A program made the position numbers and the translations under genes. The notes beneath the pieces are model-generated. The model saw only the letters and a program-made list of their open reading frames with translations. It had not been told where the DNA came from and did not search any database. A stretch of DNA of 64,000 nt. It comes from AAA164-E04 sp964342825 (GTDB lineage: Bacteria; Verrucomicrobiota; Verrucomicrobiia; Limisphaerales; AAA164-E04). Shown here piece by piece: positions 18,255 to 27,681 of this stretch (position 1 is its first letter; every line of letters starts with the position of its first letter). The DNA is taken from positions 1 through 64,000 of the forward strand of contig CAYFHO010000020.1 in NCBI GenBank assembly GCA_964342825.1. The letters are read 5' to 3'.

Positions 18255-19376
18255 ATGAGCAAAGAAAACGCCGTTGATCAACCGGACAAAAGCCAACGTT
18301 TGACAAGCCTGGATGCCTTGCGAGGATTTGACATGTTCTGGATCGTCGGTGCGGAGGAAGTGGTACACGCACTGGGAAAATCTCACGAATCTGGTTGGAC
18401 AAAATTTCTGGCCGATCAACTCACCCATAAAGCATGGGCGGGGCTAACTTTTTACGATTGTATATTTCCACTGTTTGTATTTCTGGCGGGTGTTTCCATG
18501 GTCTTCAGCCTCACGCGAGCCATTCAGGAAAGAGGAAAAGCTTATGCTCTGCGAAAGGTTTTTATACGTTCCATCATACTCTACGCCATAGGGATAATTT
18601 ATTACGGTGGATTCTCCGAGGGGGTGGACAAAATCAGATTACTCGGAGTTTTACAGCGCATTGCGCTCTGTTACCTTTTTGCGGCATTGATCTTTTGTAT
18701 GACAGGATTGAAGGGAAGAATAGCCGCTTTGGTTGTTCTGTTGGGAGGTTATTGGGCGATGATGACCTTTATTCCCGTCCCGGAAGTAGGAGCAGGCAAT
18801 TTTGAAGAGGGAAAGAACCTCGCTAATTACGTGGATAAAATGTATCTGCCCTTGTTCAAATGGAATGGAGACCACGATCCGGAAGGACTTCTCAGCACAC
18901 TGCCGGCCATTGGATCCTGCCTCTTGGGTGTCTTTGCAGGTATGATTCTTCACCGAAAAGAAGGATCCGCTTTTCAAAAAACAGGTTATCTCATGGGGCT
19001 TGGATTGCTTTGTCTCGCATTGGGCTATGCATGGAGTTTTCAGTTCCCTATTATCAAGAACATCTGGACATCTTCATTTGTTCTGGTGGCAGGAGGATTT
19101 AGTTTTCTAGCTTTAGGAATATTTTACCTGATCATTGACGGGTTGGGTTTTCATCATTGGTGCTGGCCCTTTGTCTGGATAGGAATGAACCCCATTACCA
19201 TTTATCTGGCCCACAACATCATCGATTTTCACGCACTTGCAAACCGGCTGGTAGGAGGCCCCATCAAAGCGTCTCTAGGAGGATACGCGGAGGCATTGGT
19301 GCTGGCCACGGTAACCACCATGAGCTTCTTACTCGTGTGGTTCCTCCATCGAAAGCGGATTTATCTGAGAGTATAA
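18255..19376 (+). CDS. DUF5009/heparan-alpha-glucosaminide N-acetyltransferase-like membrane protein
   Basis: This polytopic membrane protein of 373 residues opens with the family signature QRLTSLDALRGFDMFWIVG. About ten hydrophobic segments follow, with the conserved FPLFVFLAGVSMVFS and RLLGVLQRIALCYL stretches and a WIGMNPITIYL near the end. The family (DUF5009, related to lysosomal HGSNAT and to acyltransferase 3) is thought to move acetyl groups across the membrane onto sugars. It is common in polysaccharide-degrading bacteria. The frame extends upstream to a TTG at 18168, but ATG at 18255 follows a GGA-containing region and begins just before the conserved N-terminus. The gene is divergent from recD2. 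Confidence 0.88.
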   Translation: MSKENAVDQPDKSQRLTSLDALRGFDMFWIVGAEEVVHALGKSHESGWTKFLADQLTHKAWAGLTFYDCIFPLFVFLAGVSMVFSLTRAIQERGKAYALRKVFIRSIILYAIGIIYYGGFSEGVDKIRLLGVLQRIALCYLFAALIFCMTGLKGRIAALVVLLGGYWAMMTFIPVPEVGAGNFEEGKNLANYVDKMYLPLFKWNGDHDPEGLLSTLPAIGSCLLGVFAGMILHRKEGSAFQKTGYLMGLGLLCLALGYAWSFQFPIIKNIWTSSFVLVAGGFSFLALGIFYLIIDGLGFHHWCWPFVWIGMNPITIYLAHNIIDFHALANRLVGGPIKASLGGYAEALVLATVTTMSFLLVWFLHRKRIYLRV

Positions 19377-19446
19377 ATTACCCTTGGAATCTTCCATGAA
19401 TTCTCTTGGCAGTCTGAGTTTGTGAAACCATATTGCAGGGAGTCTT

Positions 19447-20229
19447 ATGTTCAAATGGATTAAACGTATTATCATTCTGGTTGTTTTGTTGGCAATTTTC
19501 GCCTTTTTCGCGATTGGAACAGGGGTCAATAACCTTGTTAAATCAGGCATCGAAAAGGGAGGGACACATTTGACAGATGTGCCCGTCACTTTGAAAGAAG
19601 CATCCGTAGCCGTGATGTCTGGAGGGGGTTCACTTTCTGGCCTGAAAATAGCCAATCCTGATGGTTTCAAATCCGATGCAGCAATTACCGTCGAAAATGC
19701 CACCCTGACACTTGAACCCAGCACCTTGATGTCCAAAAAAATGGTGATTCGCGAATTGAAGGTGGAACAACCCTCAATCACCTACGAGCGCACCCTCTCT
19801 AGCAGCAACCTGGACAAGATCATGGAAGCCATCCAAAACAAGATACCCGAAACCCAAGGCGACACGGACGAGGCAAGATTTCAGATCGACAACTTTCAAA
19901 TTCTCCAGGCAAAGGTAAAGGTCGGACTAACCGCACTGGGAGGAAATGGAGTGGAATTAACCTTACCTGATATTTCCCTGAAAGATTTGGGAAAAGACGG
20001 CCCCGGCTTGACAGGTGCTGAGTTGACCAAGGAAATCATGAAGACCGTATTGGCCAGTGTCGTTGATAAAGCAACGGGCCAAGGGGTCAGTGGATTAGCT
20101 GATACCCTGAAAGGTGCATTGAGTGCCGAGAATTCCGAAGCAGGTGAGACGGTGGAAAAAGCAAAGAGCCTGTTCAATAATGTGAAATCGTTATTGCCAC
20201 CTTCCAACTCAAATTCCGATCAAGAATAA
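19447..20229 (+). CDS. AsmA-like membrane-anchored protein
   Basis: An N-terminal membrane anchor (residues about 5-26, IKRIIILVVLLAIFAFFAIG) is followed by a beta-rich region. That region has the AsmA-type pattern of a short helix, ITVENATLTLEPSTLMSKKMVIRELKVEQPSITYE, then alternating strands. The C-terminal 60 residues are helical (VSGLADTLKGALS, AKSLFNNVKSLLPP). The protein is 260 residues, so it holds only one repeat of the fold seen in large AsmA/TamB-like envelope lipid-transport proteins. The start has a good Shine-Dalgarno (GGAG, 19438-19441 region). The role is probably at the inner membrane facing the periplasm; the exact function is unknown. Confidence 0.6.
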   Translation: MFKWIKRIIILVVLLAIFAFFAIGTGVNNLVKSGIEKGGTHLTDVPVTLKEASVAVMSGGGSLSGLKIANPDGFKSDAAITVENATLTLEPSTLMSKKMVIRELKVEQPSITYERTLSSSNLDKIMEAIQNKIPETQGDTDEARFQIDNFQILQAKVKVGLTALGGNGVELTLPDISLKDLGKDGPGLTGAELTKEIMKTVLASVVDKATGQGVSGLADTLKGALSAENSEAGETVEKAKSLFNNVKSLLPPSNSNSDQE

Positions 20230-20259
20230 AAAACCTCCATACCAGACCATCTCAAAAAC

Positions 20260-20973
20260 ATGACAAAAAACGCCATTATCACTGGAGCAGGAACGGGCGT
20301 CGGACGCCATATTGCCATCCTGCTTTCGCAATCCGGATGGAATTTGACACTGACAGGGCGCACAGAGAAAACGCTTCAAGAAACATTCGAAATGGCTGGC
20401 GCCAATGATTCCAATTGTCAAATGGTCATTGGAAGCGTTGCAGACAGATCGTTTGTGACCGAACTCATCGCCACAGCGGAAACGAAATTTGGAGTGACGG
20501 AAGCATTGGTTAATTCAGCCGGAACAAATACTCCGGAACGTACCCTGGACGTGCTTTCGATGGAAGATTACCATGACCTGATCAATACCAATCTGCACGG
20601 CTCCTATTATGCTATTCAGGCAGTTCTGCCAGCCATGCGAAAGGCAAAATCGGGAACGATTGTTAACATTGTTTCCGACGCCGCTCTGTGGGGCATGCCA
20701 CTTGCAGGTGCAGCATATACGGTATCGAAATTTGGTTTGCGAGGCCTTACCCAAGCCATCAACGCAGAAGAAAATAAGAATGGTATCCGAGCTTGTGGAA
20801 TTCTCCCTGGAGAAATTGATACTCCCATACTAAAACTGCGTCCAAACGTGCCGACCGAGGAACATCGCGCAAGTATGCTTCGGCCCGAAGATGTGGCCGC
20901 ATGCGCAAAACTTGCCATTGACCTGCCCCCTCGCGCCGTCGTTCAGGAATTACTCGTTCGCCCTTGTCGGTAA
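20260..20973 (+). CDS. SDR-family NAD(P)-dependent oxidoreductase
   Basis: This is a classical short-chain dehydrogenase/reductase of 237 residues. It has the Rossmann glycine motif TGAGTGVGRH near residue 9, NSAG, an active-site Ser in IVNIVSDAALWG, and YTVSK (Tyr about 153, Lys about 157). All three catalytic residues are present. The substrate cannot be told from sequence. The C-terminal LPPRAVVQELLVRP is the usual dimer-contact tail of 3-oxoacyl-reductase-like members. It follows the AsmA-like gene by 30 bp and may share its transcript. Confidence 0.92.
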   Translation: MTKNAIITGAGTGVGRHIAILLSQSGWNLTLTGRTEKTLQETFEMAGANDSNCQMVIGSVADRSFVTELIATAETKFGVTEALVNSAGTNTPERTLDVLSMEDYHDLINTNLHGSYYAIQAVLPAMRKAKSGTIVNIVSDAALWGMPLAGAAYTVSKFGLRGLTQAINAEENKNGIRACGILPGEIDTPILKLRPNVPTEEHRASMLRPEDVAACAKLAIDLPPRAVVQELLVRPCR

Positions 20974-21006
20974 CTATCCTGATACCAGCTATCCCGGATT
21001 GAGCTC

Positions 21007-21366
21007 ATGAATAACACCAGAATTCAACAATGCGCAGCAGTCCTGGGATTTCTGGGTGTGCTGCTGGGAGCATTCGGTGCCCACGCGTTGAATCATCATT
21101 TGCAGGAGTCAGACCGAATCGATACATGGGAAACGGCGGTGTTTTATCACTTTGTTCATGCTTTGGGGTTACTCATGGTTTCCCTGATGTCGTCACCTCC
21201 CAAATGGACGGTTTATCTGTTTTTAACAGGCACGCTGATTTTCTCCGGAAGCCTTTATGCCCTGTGTCTGACAGGGATCACCAAACTGGGAGCCATCACT
21301 CCCGTCGGAGGCCTGGCACTGATGGGTGGGTGGCTTACTTTGTTGTGGCCACAAAAAAACAGGTAA
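21007..21366 (+). CDS. DUF423 membrane protein
   Basis: This 119-residue protein has four hydrophobic helices. It opens with AAVLGFLGVLLGAFGAHAL, the DUF423 (YgdD) signature, followed by WETAVFYHFVHALGLL and a C-terminal GGLALMGGWLTLL. The family is widespread in inner membranes and of unknown function. It lies 33 bp after the SDR gene in the same direction. Confidence 0.9.
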   Translation: MNNTRIQQCAAVLGFLGVLLGAFGAHALNHHLQESDRIDTWETAVFYHFVHALGLLMVSLMSSPPKWTVYLFLTGTLIFSGSLYALCLTGITKLGAITPVGGLALMGGWLTLLWPQKNR

Positions 21367-21459
21367 AAACGCTTGCATGGTCCAATTTCCGGGTCTAATG
21401 TGCGACCTCCCTTTCACGGAAGGGAATCCTCCTGCTAGTTCAAGCAGATGCGAGGGAGA

Positions 21460-21535
21460 GGGCTGGTAGCTCAGTTGGTAGAGCAGCGGCCTTTTAAGCC
21501 GTTTGTCCAGGGTTCGAGTCCCTGCCAGCCTACCA
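21460..21535 (+). tRNA. tRNA-Lys (TTT)
   Basis: This is a complete cloverleaf of 76 nt. The acceptor stem is GGGCTGG with CCAGCCT (first pair G-U). The D arm is GCTC/GAGC, and the anticodon arm GCGGC/GCCGT has loop CTTTTAA and anticodon TTT. The T arm is CAGGG-TTCGAGT-CCCTG. Discriminator A and an encoded CCA end follow. The anticodon reads Lys codons AAA and AAG. Confidence 0.97.
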
Positions 21536-21595
21536 CTCCCTTGAATCATGTCGGTGAACCAGAATTGCTTGCATCATAACTGACTTAAAGTAGTC

Positions 21596-22135
21596 ATGGC
21601 TGATTCCATGGAAGAAATATTCGATGTCGTAAATGAGTGTGATGAGGTCGTCGATCAAAAACCCCGCCATGTGGTTCACAAGGAGAATTTGTTGCACCGA
21701 GCCATTCATGTTCTTGTCTTTAATTTTGAGGGCTCCTTATTCCTCCAAAAGCGTTCCATGTTGAAAGACTGTTTTCCTGGAACATGGGATTCATCTGCTT
21801 CGGGACATCTGGATTCAGGCGAAACCTACGATGCATGTGCGATCCGAGAAATTGAGGAAGAATTGGGATGGCGACCAGATCGCCCTCTGGAACGACTTTT
21901 CAAAATCGAAGCATCGGAAGAAACCGGTTGGGAATTTGTGTGGATTTATCGTGTCACCTATAACGGTCCTTTTGAGCTGCACCCAGATGAAATCGAATGC
22001 GGTAACTGGTTCTCCAGAGACCATATCAATCAGTGGATCGACTCAAAACCACAGGAGTTTGCGAGTGCATTTCGATTACTTTGGAGACAATATCTTTCTT
22101 GGGAATCTGAACACTCTGCCAACTCGCCAACATGA
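21596..22135 (+). CDS. NUDIX hydrolase (IPP-isomerase-like group)
   Basis: This 179-residue protein has a complete Nudix box beginning GHLDSGETYDACAIREIEEE (Gx5Ex7REUxEExGU). The N-terminal part reads EEIFDVVNECDEVVDQKPR and HRAIHVLVFNFEGSLFLQKRS, the pattern of YfcD-like and isopentenyl-diphosphate-isomerase-like Nudix enzymes. The substrate is probably a nucleoside diphosphate derivative and cannot be specified. Its stop overlaps the start of the ROK gene by four bases (ATGA), so translation is likely coupled. Confidence 0.9.
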   Translation: MADSMEEIFDVVNECDEVVDQKPRHVVHKENLLHRAIHVLVFNFEGSLFLQKRSMLKDCFPGTWDSSASGHLDSGETYDACAIREIEEELGWRPDRPLERLFKIEASEETGWEFVWIYRVTYNGPFELHPDEIECGNWFSRDHINQWIDSKPQEFASAFRLLWRQYLSWESEHSANSPT

Positions 22136-23043
22136 ATCCGCTGATCGGCATCGACCTTGGAGGTACCCGTATCAAGTATGTCGTGTTTTCCAGTGATGGA
22201 AACCTTCTATTGAAAGAAACTCAGGATTTCGATTCCAACCAGGCACTCGAATGGTGCCGGTGTATTGAAACCATTTCAAAGGAATCCATTTCTAAGTTCG
22301 ATCTAGAAAATGCACGAATAGGCCTTTCGGCTCCCGGGCTTGCAGCTAAAGATCAGAGTTCCATCCTTCACATGCCCGGTCGCTTGCAGGGACTTGAAGG
22401 TTTGAATTGGACGGAGGTTTTGAAAAGCGACCACCCGGTCAAAGTCATCAACGATGCACATTCTGCGCTCCTTGGCGAAGTCTGGCGCGGAGCGGCCAAA
22501 GGTATGACAAACGTTATCATGATTACTTTGGGCACGGGTGTCGGAGGCGCCGCCTTGGTGGATGGAAACATACTGAAAGGACACCTGGGACGTGCCGGTC
22601 ACCTGGGCCATATCAGCCTGGATGTCAATGGGCCTGCCGATATTTGCCGAACACCAGGCAGCCTTGAATATGCCATTGGAAACTATTCCATCAAGGAGCG
22701 CACTCAAAACCGTTATCAATCCACTCATGACCTGGTGAAAGCCAGCAAACTAGGTGATGAATTTGCCAAGAAAATCTGGCAAAAATCGGTTCATCATCTT
22801 GGAGCCGGATTGACGTCCCTGATCAATGTCCTGGATCCCGAAGCCATCATTATTGGAGGCGGCATTGCCGAATCAAATGAAGCTTTGTTCCATCCTCTGC
22901 AGGAAGTGCTGGATCAAATGGAGTGGATCGTACAAGAACATCGCGTCCGTATCCTCAAAGCAACTTTAGGTGAATATTCAGGGGCTTATGGTGCGGCCTA
23001 TGCCACGTTGCAAGATCATCAAAGCGTCAACGAGAACAAATGA
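22132..23043 (+). CDS. ROK-family sugar kinase
   Basis: The ATP-binding motif IGIDLGGTRIKYVVF is at the N-terminus. The conserved INDAHSALLGE, the second phosphate motif MITLGTGVGGAALVDG and the catalytic-region GRAGHLGHISLD all fit a ROK glucokinase-type enzyme of 303 residues. The normal zinc motif CxCGxxGCxE is reduced to ICRTPGSLE, with one Cys left, so the structural zinc is probably lost. It likely phosphorylates a hexose or amino sugar in the cytoplasm. It is coupled to the NUDIX gene by a four-base overlap. Confidence 0.88.
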   Translation: MNPLIGIDLGGTRIKYVVFSSDGNLLLKETQDFDSNQALEWCRCIETISKESISKFDLENARIGLSAPGLAAKDQSSILHMPGRLQGLEGLNWTEVLKSDHPVKVINDAHSALLGEVWRGAAKGMTNVIMITLGTGVGGAALVDGNILKGHLGRAGHLGHISLDVNGPADICRTPGSLEYAIGNYSIKERTQNRYQSTHDLVKASKLGDEFAKKIWQKSVHHLGAGLTSLINVLDPEAIIIGGGIAESNEALFHPLQEVLDQMEWIVQEHRVRILKATLGEYSGAYGAAYATLQDHQSVNENK

Positions 23044-23080
23044 GCATCACTTTGTGGATTCATGTAAACTTAGAAATGGT

Positions 23081-23139
23081 TCCGATATCAAGTTTGCATG
23101 TTTGAAGCTGACTGAATCCAATAGTGACTTGATATTGGA
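23081..23139. repeat. Inverted repeat downstream of the ROK gene
   Basis: TCCGATATCAAGT (23081-23093) and ACTTGATATTGGA (23127-23139) pair over 12 of 13 positions, with a 33-nt loop. There is no T-rich tail, so a simple intrinsic terminator is unlikely. A transcript-end structure or protein-binding site is possible. Confidence 0.35.
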
Positions 23140-23257
23140 TGACACTTGTCCCCTGCCTTGAGAGTTGCACCAGAGTCACCATTGATCACACCAATGAAAC
23201 TGCCAAACATGATATCGTGAGTTGTTTTTGTCAGGATGATTTGGTAGTTTGAGCTCC

Positions 23258-25165
23258 ATGCAGTGGATTCTCAGCAAAGCAGTTTTGTCAGTCAGTGTGC
23301 TTATGATAGGCTTCAAGGTTTTACCTTTGAGTGCGCAGTTGGAGCCTGTCCAAATCCCGGGCAAATTTGATTTATCCAACAGGACTCAGCTCACTCAATC
23401 TGGATTTCAACTTCGAATTCATCAAGCCAACGAAGTATTGGAAAACACGAAAACTGAACGTGAGAAAGTTCTCAACGGAAGCCGTCCAGATTTTTTGGGA
23501 TTTCCCCTAGAAAATTTCGCCAAAGAAACGGGTGCACAAAACGTGGATTGGGTCTTGGGTCACACCTTCCTGATGGAAGGAAGTATCGACCTCGAGCAGG
23601 CCGGCAATCCTTCAGGGGAAGTGAACGATGAACAGACGATACCTGGTATCCCCGGGTTCGAGGATCAAACCACATTCCTCACCTCTGAAATCTTGATGCT
23701 CCTGGAAATTCCTGAACCAGGAACCTATTCCTTTGGCATAAACGCAAGCGGGGGATTCAGAGTCGTTACTGGAAATATTCATGATCTCCTCGACGTCATC
23801 CAGATTGCAAATATTGAAGGCCATCAAGAAGCAGCCACAACTCGATTTGATCTGGAATTTGAACAAGCTGGGATCTATCAATTCCGCACGCTCTGGTACA
23901 CTGGAGAAGGTGACGCAAGCTTTGAATGGTGGACCCTTGATCCCGAGGAAAATCCGGTCCTGTTAAACAGCGAATTTGGCTTAAGGACTTTCAGTAATCA
24001 ACCGGAAGCACTGTCGAGTTTTGTGCAATCCATACCTGCCCCCAGCGAGACAGGAGTTTTACTAAATCAGCCCACCCTTGAGATTCAAATACAACATGAC
24101 CTCGATCATGTTGAAAATGATTCCATTGAAATCAGATTGAATGAGAATCCAGTTTCACCTCAGCTTCAAGTCAAAGGGGATACTTTGACTATATCTATCG
24201 CCCTCGAGGAGCTCTCTCCATTTACGCGGTATGATTGGACATTGCAATTCGACTCCGCCATCGGTACTCGGGAAATTTCCTCCAGCTTTACAACCACAGT
24301 ATTTGGTGCCGAGGGATTATTATTCATAGAAGCCGAAGACTTTGATTTTAACAGAGGTCAGTGGGAGCAATTGAACCCCATCGGGATGACCGGCCCCTAC
24401 CCAGGAGGAGCCTATCGGGATCGGGGGAACGGAATCAATGAAACCGACGTCGCAGCGGGAACTGATTTTGGCGTGGACTATTTTGAAGATCCAAACACCA
24501 ATGATAAACCAGTTTACCGTCCAAATACAGGAGTTGAGACAGTAAGAAGAGCCAGCCAGGAAGATACCCATCGTGGCACTTTTTCCGTAATCACCAACCA
24601 TTCAGTATCAGACAACATGGAAGGCGAATGGTTGAATTATACAAGGGACTTTCCATTGACCAACAGTGGTTCCAAAATGGAGTACAATGTATTCGCCAGA
24701 GCTTCATCAGGCGACAAACCAATACTTGTCTCTCTCGATCGCGTTACAAAAGACGCAGAAACAGAGGATATAACATTAGAACCCCTTGCGTTGCTCAACC
24801 CCGGAAGGACAACCGAAGGGTGGGATGCATTTGAAATTTTCCCATTGAGAACGGTGGGTTCTGAACCTGGGGAAGGAGACTCTTTGGCAACGGTTGAACT
24901 AGGAGGAAACGAGACTTTACGCATAACAACCTTGCCGGAAAGCAGTCATGAACTCGATTATCTGATTTTTCTTCCGACAACCACAAACAATGAGCCCGGA
25001 GCCATTGTTTCATTCAGCAGGGATGGCAACAGTCTGATCATAGAATATACGGGCACGCTGAAAAGGGCGGAAACCCTTGACGGTGAATACTCGCCTGTGG
25101 AGGGAGCCAGTTCACCTTTCACCGCAAGTTTGGAAAACACCCAAGGATTTTTCATTGCTGAATAA
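23258..25165 (+). CDS. Secreted protein with a C-terminal carbohydrate-binding-like domain
   Basis: A signal peptide (MQWILSKAVLSVSVLMIGFK, cleavage after LSAQ) leads to a 610-residue mature protein. The N-terminal third has PA14-like or beta-sandwich features (EIPEPGTYSFGINASGGFRV, AGIYQFRTLWYTGEGDASFEWW). A middle Ig-like segment follows. After it comes LFIEAEDFDFNRGQW and a MEGEWLNYTRDFPL motif, typical of CBM6-like carbohydrate-binding domains. Such multi-domain extracellular proteins are frequent in Verrucomicrobiota that feed on polysaccharides. No catalytic domain is visible. The frame opens at a TTG (23249), but ATG at 23258 starts the signal peptide. The sulfatase that follows fits a role in sulfated-glycan use. 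Confidence 0.7.
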   Translation: MQWILSKAVLSVSVLMIGFKVLPLSAQLEPVQIPGKFDLSNRTQLTQSGFQLRIHQANEVLENTKTEREKVLNGSRPDFLGFPLENFAKETGAQNVDWVLGHTFLMEGSIDLEQAGNPSGEVNDEQTIPGIPGFEDQTTFLTSEILMLLEIPEPGTYSFGINASGGFRVVTGNIHDLLDVIQIANIEGHQEAATTRFDLEFEQAGIYQFRTLWYTGEGDASFEWWTLDPEENPVLLNSEFGLRTFSNQPEALSSFVQSIPAPSETGVLLNQPTLEIQIQHDLDHVENDSIEIRLNENPVSPQLQVKGDTLTISIALEELSPFTRYDWTLQFDSAIGTREISSSFTTTVFGAEGLLFIEAEDFDFNRGQWEQLNPIGMTGPYPGGAYRDRGNGINETDVAAGTDFGVDYFEDPNTNDKPVYRPNTGVETVRRASQEDTHRGTFSVITNHSVSDNMEGEWLNYTRDFPLTNSGSKMEYNVFARASSGDKPILVSLDRVTKDAETEDITLEPLALLNPGRTTEGWDAFEIFPLRTVGSEPGEGDSLATVELGGNETLRITTLPESSHELDYLIFLPTTTNNEPGAIVSFSRDGNSLIIEYTGTLKRAETLDGEYSPVEGASSPFTASLENTQGFFIAE

Positions 25166-25325
25166 GGCTTTGGCTGGACAGCGGTATAAGATCAACCTGA
25201 TTTTAAGGTGGATGTAATGTATTTATTCCTTCCACCTTGTTTGGGCAGATGTTGTCTCTTAAACCTGCTCCATTCCTGGGGCATAAAAAGTTCGATGAAT
25301 TTCCAAAGTGGTGTAGGTTTTCCTC

Positions 25326-26684
25326 ATGCGAAAACCATGTTTGGTAAAGTATCTGTTGATCCTCATTGCTGGAATTTGCTTAGACTTGGATGTCAAAACG
25401 GAAACGAACCGACAACCGAACATTCTGATCATTCTGGTTGATGACCTTGGTTACGGAGATTTGTCGAGTTATGGGGCCAAAGATTTAAGAACCCCCAATA
25501 TCGACAATCTCATGGAAGCAGGGATGCGTTTCGACAATTTCTATGCCAACTGCCCTGTCTGTTCTCCAACTCGCGCTGCTCTACTGAGTGGAAGATACCC
25601 CGATTTGGTGGGAGTCCCCGGAGTCATCAGAACCCATTCAAAAGACAACTGGGGCTTCTTAAACCCAAAGACTCCACTGCTATCAAACCAACTGAAAGAA
25701 ATAGGTTATCATACTGCCATCATTGGAAAATGGCATCTGGGTCTTGAATCCCCCAACACACCCAACGAGAGGGGATTTGATTTTTTCCATGGATTCCTGG
25801 GCGACATGATGGATGACTACTACCACCATCGACGTCATGGAAACCACTACATGCGACGTAACAATGACCCCATTCATCCGGTCGGCCACGCAACCGATCT
25901 CTTCTCACAGTGGGCATCCGACTACATTCAGGAACGAAAAGATCATCAGCAACCGTTCTTTCTTTATCTCGCGTACAACGCGCCCCACACCCCGATTCAA
26001 CCGCCGGAATCATGGCTTCACCGGGTGAAAGCAAGAGAACCAAACATAACAGAAAAACGAGCAAAACTTGTCGCTCTTATTGAACATTTAGATGCCGGTA
26101 TCGGTAACGTCCTTGAAGCACTCAATGCTTCAGGCCAAGCGGATCGAACCCTGATTGTTTTTACGAGTGACAACGGGGGACAACTCAATGTCGGAGCTGA
26201 TTGCGGTCCATTTCGGGGAGGTAAACAGGACATGTACGAAGGCGGCATCATTGTTCCTGCCTGCGCCGTCTGGCCAGGAGTCATTAATCCTGATACAAGA
26301 TCGAATCAATTGCTCATGACCATGGATCTTTATCCAACGATCTGCAAAGCAACTGGAGCCCCCATCCGGCACGCCATTGAAGGGGAATCCTTTCTGGCGA
26401 CTCTCAAAGGAGAGAATCCCCCACATCGAACAAGAGACATGATTTGGGTGAGGCGCGAAGGAAACATGAGATACCAGGGAAGGGATTACTATGCATTTAG
26501 AAGAGGTGATTGGAAATTGCTGCAAAATTCACCTTTCACGCCTTATGAACTTTATAATTTGAAAAAGGACCCGGGTGAAAAAACAAATGTTGCGAACCAG
26601 GAAAAAGGAATACACCAAATGTTGGTTCGGAGTTTGATGGATCATGTCCGAAAGGCTGGTCGAATCAATTGGCAGAAACCTTGA
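25326..26684 (+). CDS. Sulfatase (formylglycine-dependent, S1 type)
   Basis: An N-terminal signal or anchor is followed by NILIILVDDLGYGDLSSYG (the two metal-binding Asp) and the active-site signature CSPTRAALLSGRYP. Cys79 there is the residue to be converted to formylglycine. GKWHLG and FTSDNGGQ complete the set of catalytic and metal-ligand motifs. The protein is 452 residues, standard for the family. The substrate is probably a sulfated polysaccharide or sulfate ester outside the cytoplasm. A formylglycine-generating enzyme must be encoded elsewhere; none is in the window. Confidence 0.94.
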   Translation: MRKPCLVKYLLILIAGICLDLDVKTETNRQPNILIILVDDLGYGDLSSYGAKDLRTPNIDNLMEAGMRFDNFYANCPVCSPTRAALLSGRYPDLVGVPGVIRTHSKDNWGFLNPKTPLLSNQLKEIGYHTAIIGKWHLGLESPNTPNERGFDFFHGFLGDMMDDYYHHRRHGNHYMRRNNDPIHPVGHATDLFSQWASDYIQERKDHQQPFFLYLAYNAPHTPIQPPESWLHRVKAREPNITEKRAKLVALIEHLDAGIGNVLEALNASGQADRTLIVFTSDNGGQLNVGADCGPFRGGKQDMYEGGIIVPACAVWPGVINPDTRSNQLLMTMDLYPTICKATGAPIRHAIEGESFLATLKGENPPHRTRDMIWVRREGNMRYQGRDYYAFRRGDWKLLQNSPFTPYELYNLKKDPGEKTNVANQEKGIHQMLVRSLMDHVRKAGRINWQKP

Positions 26685-26728
26685 GTTAGATTTTTTCCTG
26701 ATACGACAGGTTTCAGGTAGCGAACCAA

Positions 26729-27259
26729 ATGAAAATACACTGGGTCTTCAAGGAAACATTGGGAGTATTCATCCTTCTTGGAGCCATCGTTTATTTACCT
26801 GTGATTATTTCTGATTACACTTCACCAAAGGTCATGCCATTCCGGCCAAAATCTCCCCGTCAGGAGGCGGTCAGAGTTTTCCCCAGTGATGCGGCCACCC
26901 GCAATGCGGTAGTGGATGTCTTGGCAAAACAACTCAATGCGATCAGAAATGAAAAATTTGACGAAGCTTATCAGCATGCTTCGGAGGGCATTCGCCAACA
27001 AATTCCATTGACGGAATTTGAACGCATGGTTCGGATACAATTTGAACCGATGTTAAAATATGAAAAACTGGAAATCAGCGAAGTTTACGATGATGGTACC
27101 CAGGCATTGGTCCGAGCCCGTTTGAGTATCCAAGGAACACCAGTTGCAATATATTCATATGTCATGGCACTCGAAGAAAACCAGTGGCGAGTGGGTGGGG
27201 TTCTTCCAGAGGGAGCTATTCAAAGGGTTGCACCTCCTGCAGAAAAAGAAAAAATCTGA
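26729..27259 (+). CDS. DUF4864-like membrane-anchored protein
   Basis: There is one N-terminal membrane segment (GVFILLGAIVYLPVIISDY). A soluble domain follows with QLNAIRNEKFDEAYQHASEGIRQQIP, then FERMVRIQFEPMLKYEKLEI, then a beta-sheet end VALEENQWRVGGVLP-like. This is the NTF2-like DUF4864 pattern. It is 176 residues and lies 44 bp after the sulfatase in the same direction. Function unknown. Confidence 0.6.
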   Translation: MKIHWVFKETLGVFILLGAIVYLPVIISDYTSPKVMPFRPKSPRQEAVRVFPSDAATRNAVVDVLAKQLNAIRNEKFDEAYQHASEGIRQQIPLTEFERMVRIQFEPMLKYEKLEISEVYDDGTQALVRARLSIQGTPVAIYSYVMALEENQWRVGGVLPEGAIQRVAPPAEKEKI

Positions 27260-27260
27260 G

Positions 27261-27665
27261 CTACCACAGGGGATTTGAGTCAAACGCAGACTGCCCCCAG
27301 GGAGAACCTGACGGACGCTGGTCTTCCAAGGGACCTTGATGCTTTTCAAGATAATCCAGGAGCATTTTGCGTATGGTATCGGAAGGAGGTGTCATCCCGT
27401 TGGTAACCATCTTGGTGATGGTTTTATCCCAATCCGCACGAGCTCGGTGATGATGCGTGATCAAGTAGGGAGAGTGACACTGCCCACAATTGGCGAGAAC
27501 TATACCTGTAGCAGGGTCCGTCTTCAATCCCCACGGGGCTGCAGCTTTACTGCCCCGCGCCTGGAGTTTTGAGTGCTTTACGAAGATGCCTTTGCCCACG
27601 CAAAGTGAAACTGTGCATAAAAGAATAACATGACAAATCCCTCTAAAGTGCATCTCTCTTTTCAT
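27261..27665 (-). CDS. Small c-type cytochrome (SorB-like)
   Basis: This exported 134-residue protein has a signal peptide and one haem c motif CGQCH (Cys60-His64). A run typical of the SorB/SoxD-type electron acceptor follows: HSPYLITHHHRARADWDKTITKMVTNGMTPP. It lies directly downstream (16 bp) of the sulfite-oxidase-family molybdoenzyme, so the two are probably the catalytic and electron-transfer subunits of one periplasmic sulfite dehydrogenase. Met in NGMTPP is the likely distal haem ligand. Confidence 0.82.
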   Translation of the reverse strand: MKREMHFRGICHVILLCTVSLCVGKGIFVKHSKLQARGSKAAAPWGLKTDPATGIVLANCGQCHSPYLITHHHRARADWDKTITKMVTNGMTPPSDTIRKMLLDYLEKHQGPLEDQRPSGSPWGQSAFDSNPLW

Positions 27666-27681
27666 CTAATAAATGATTGAA

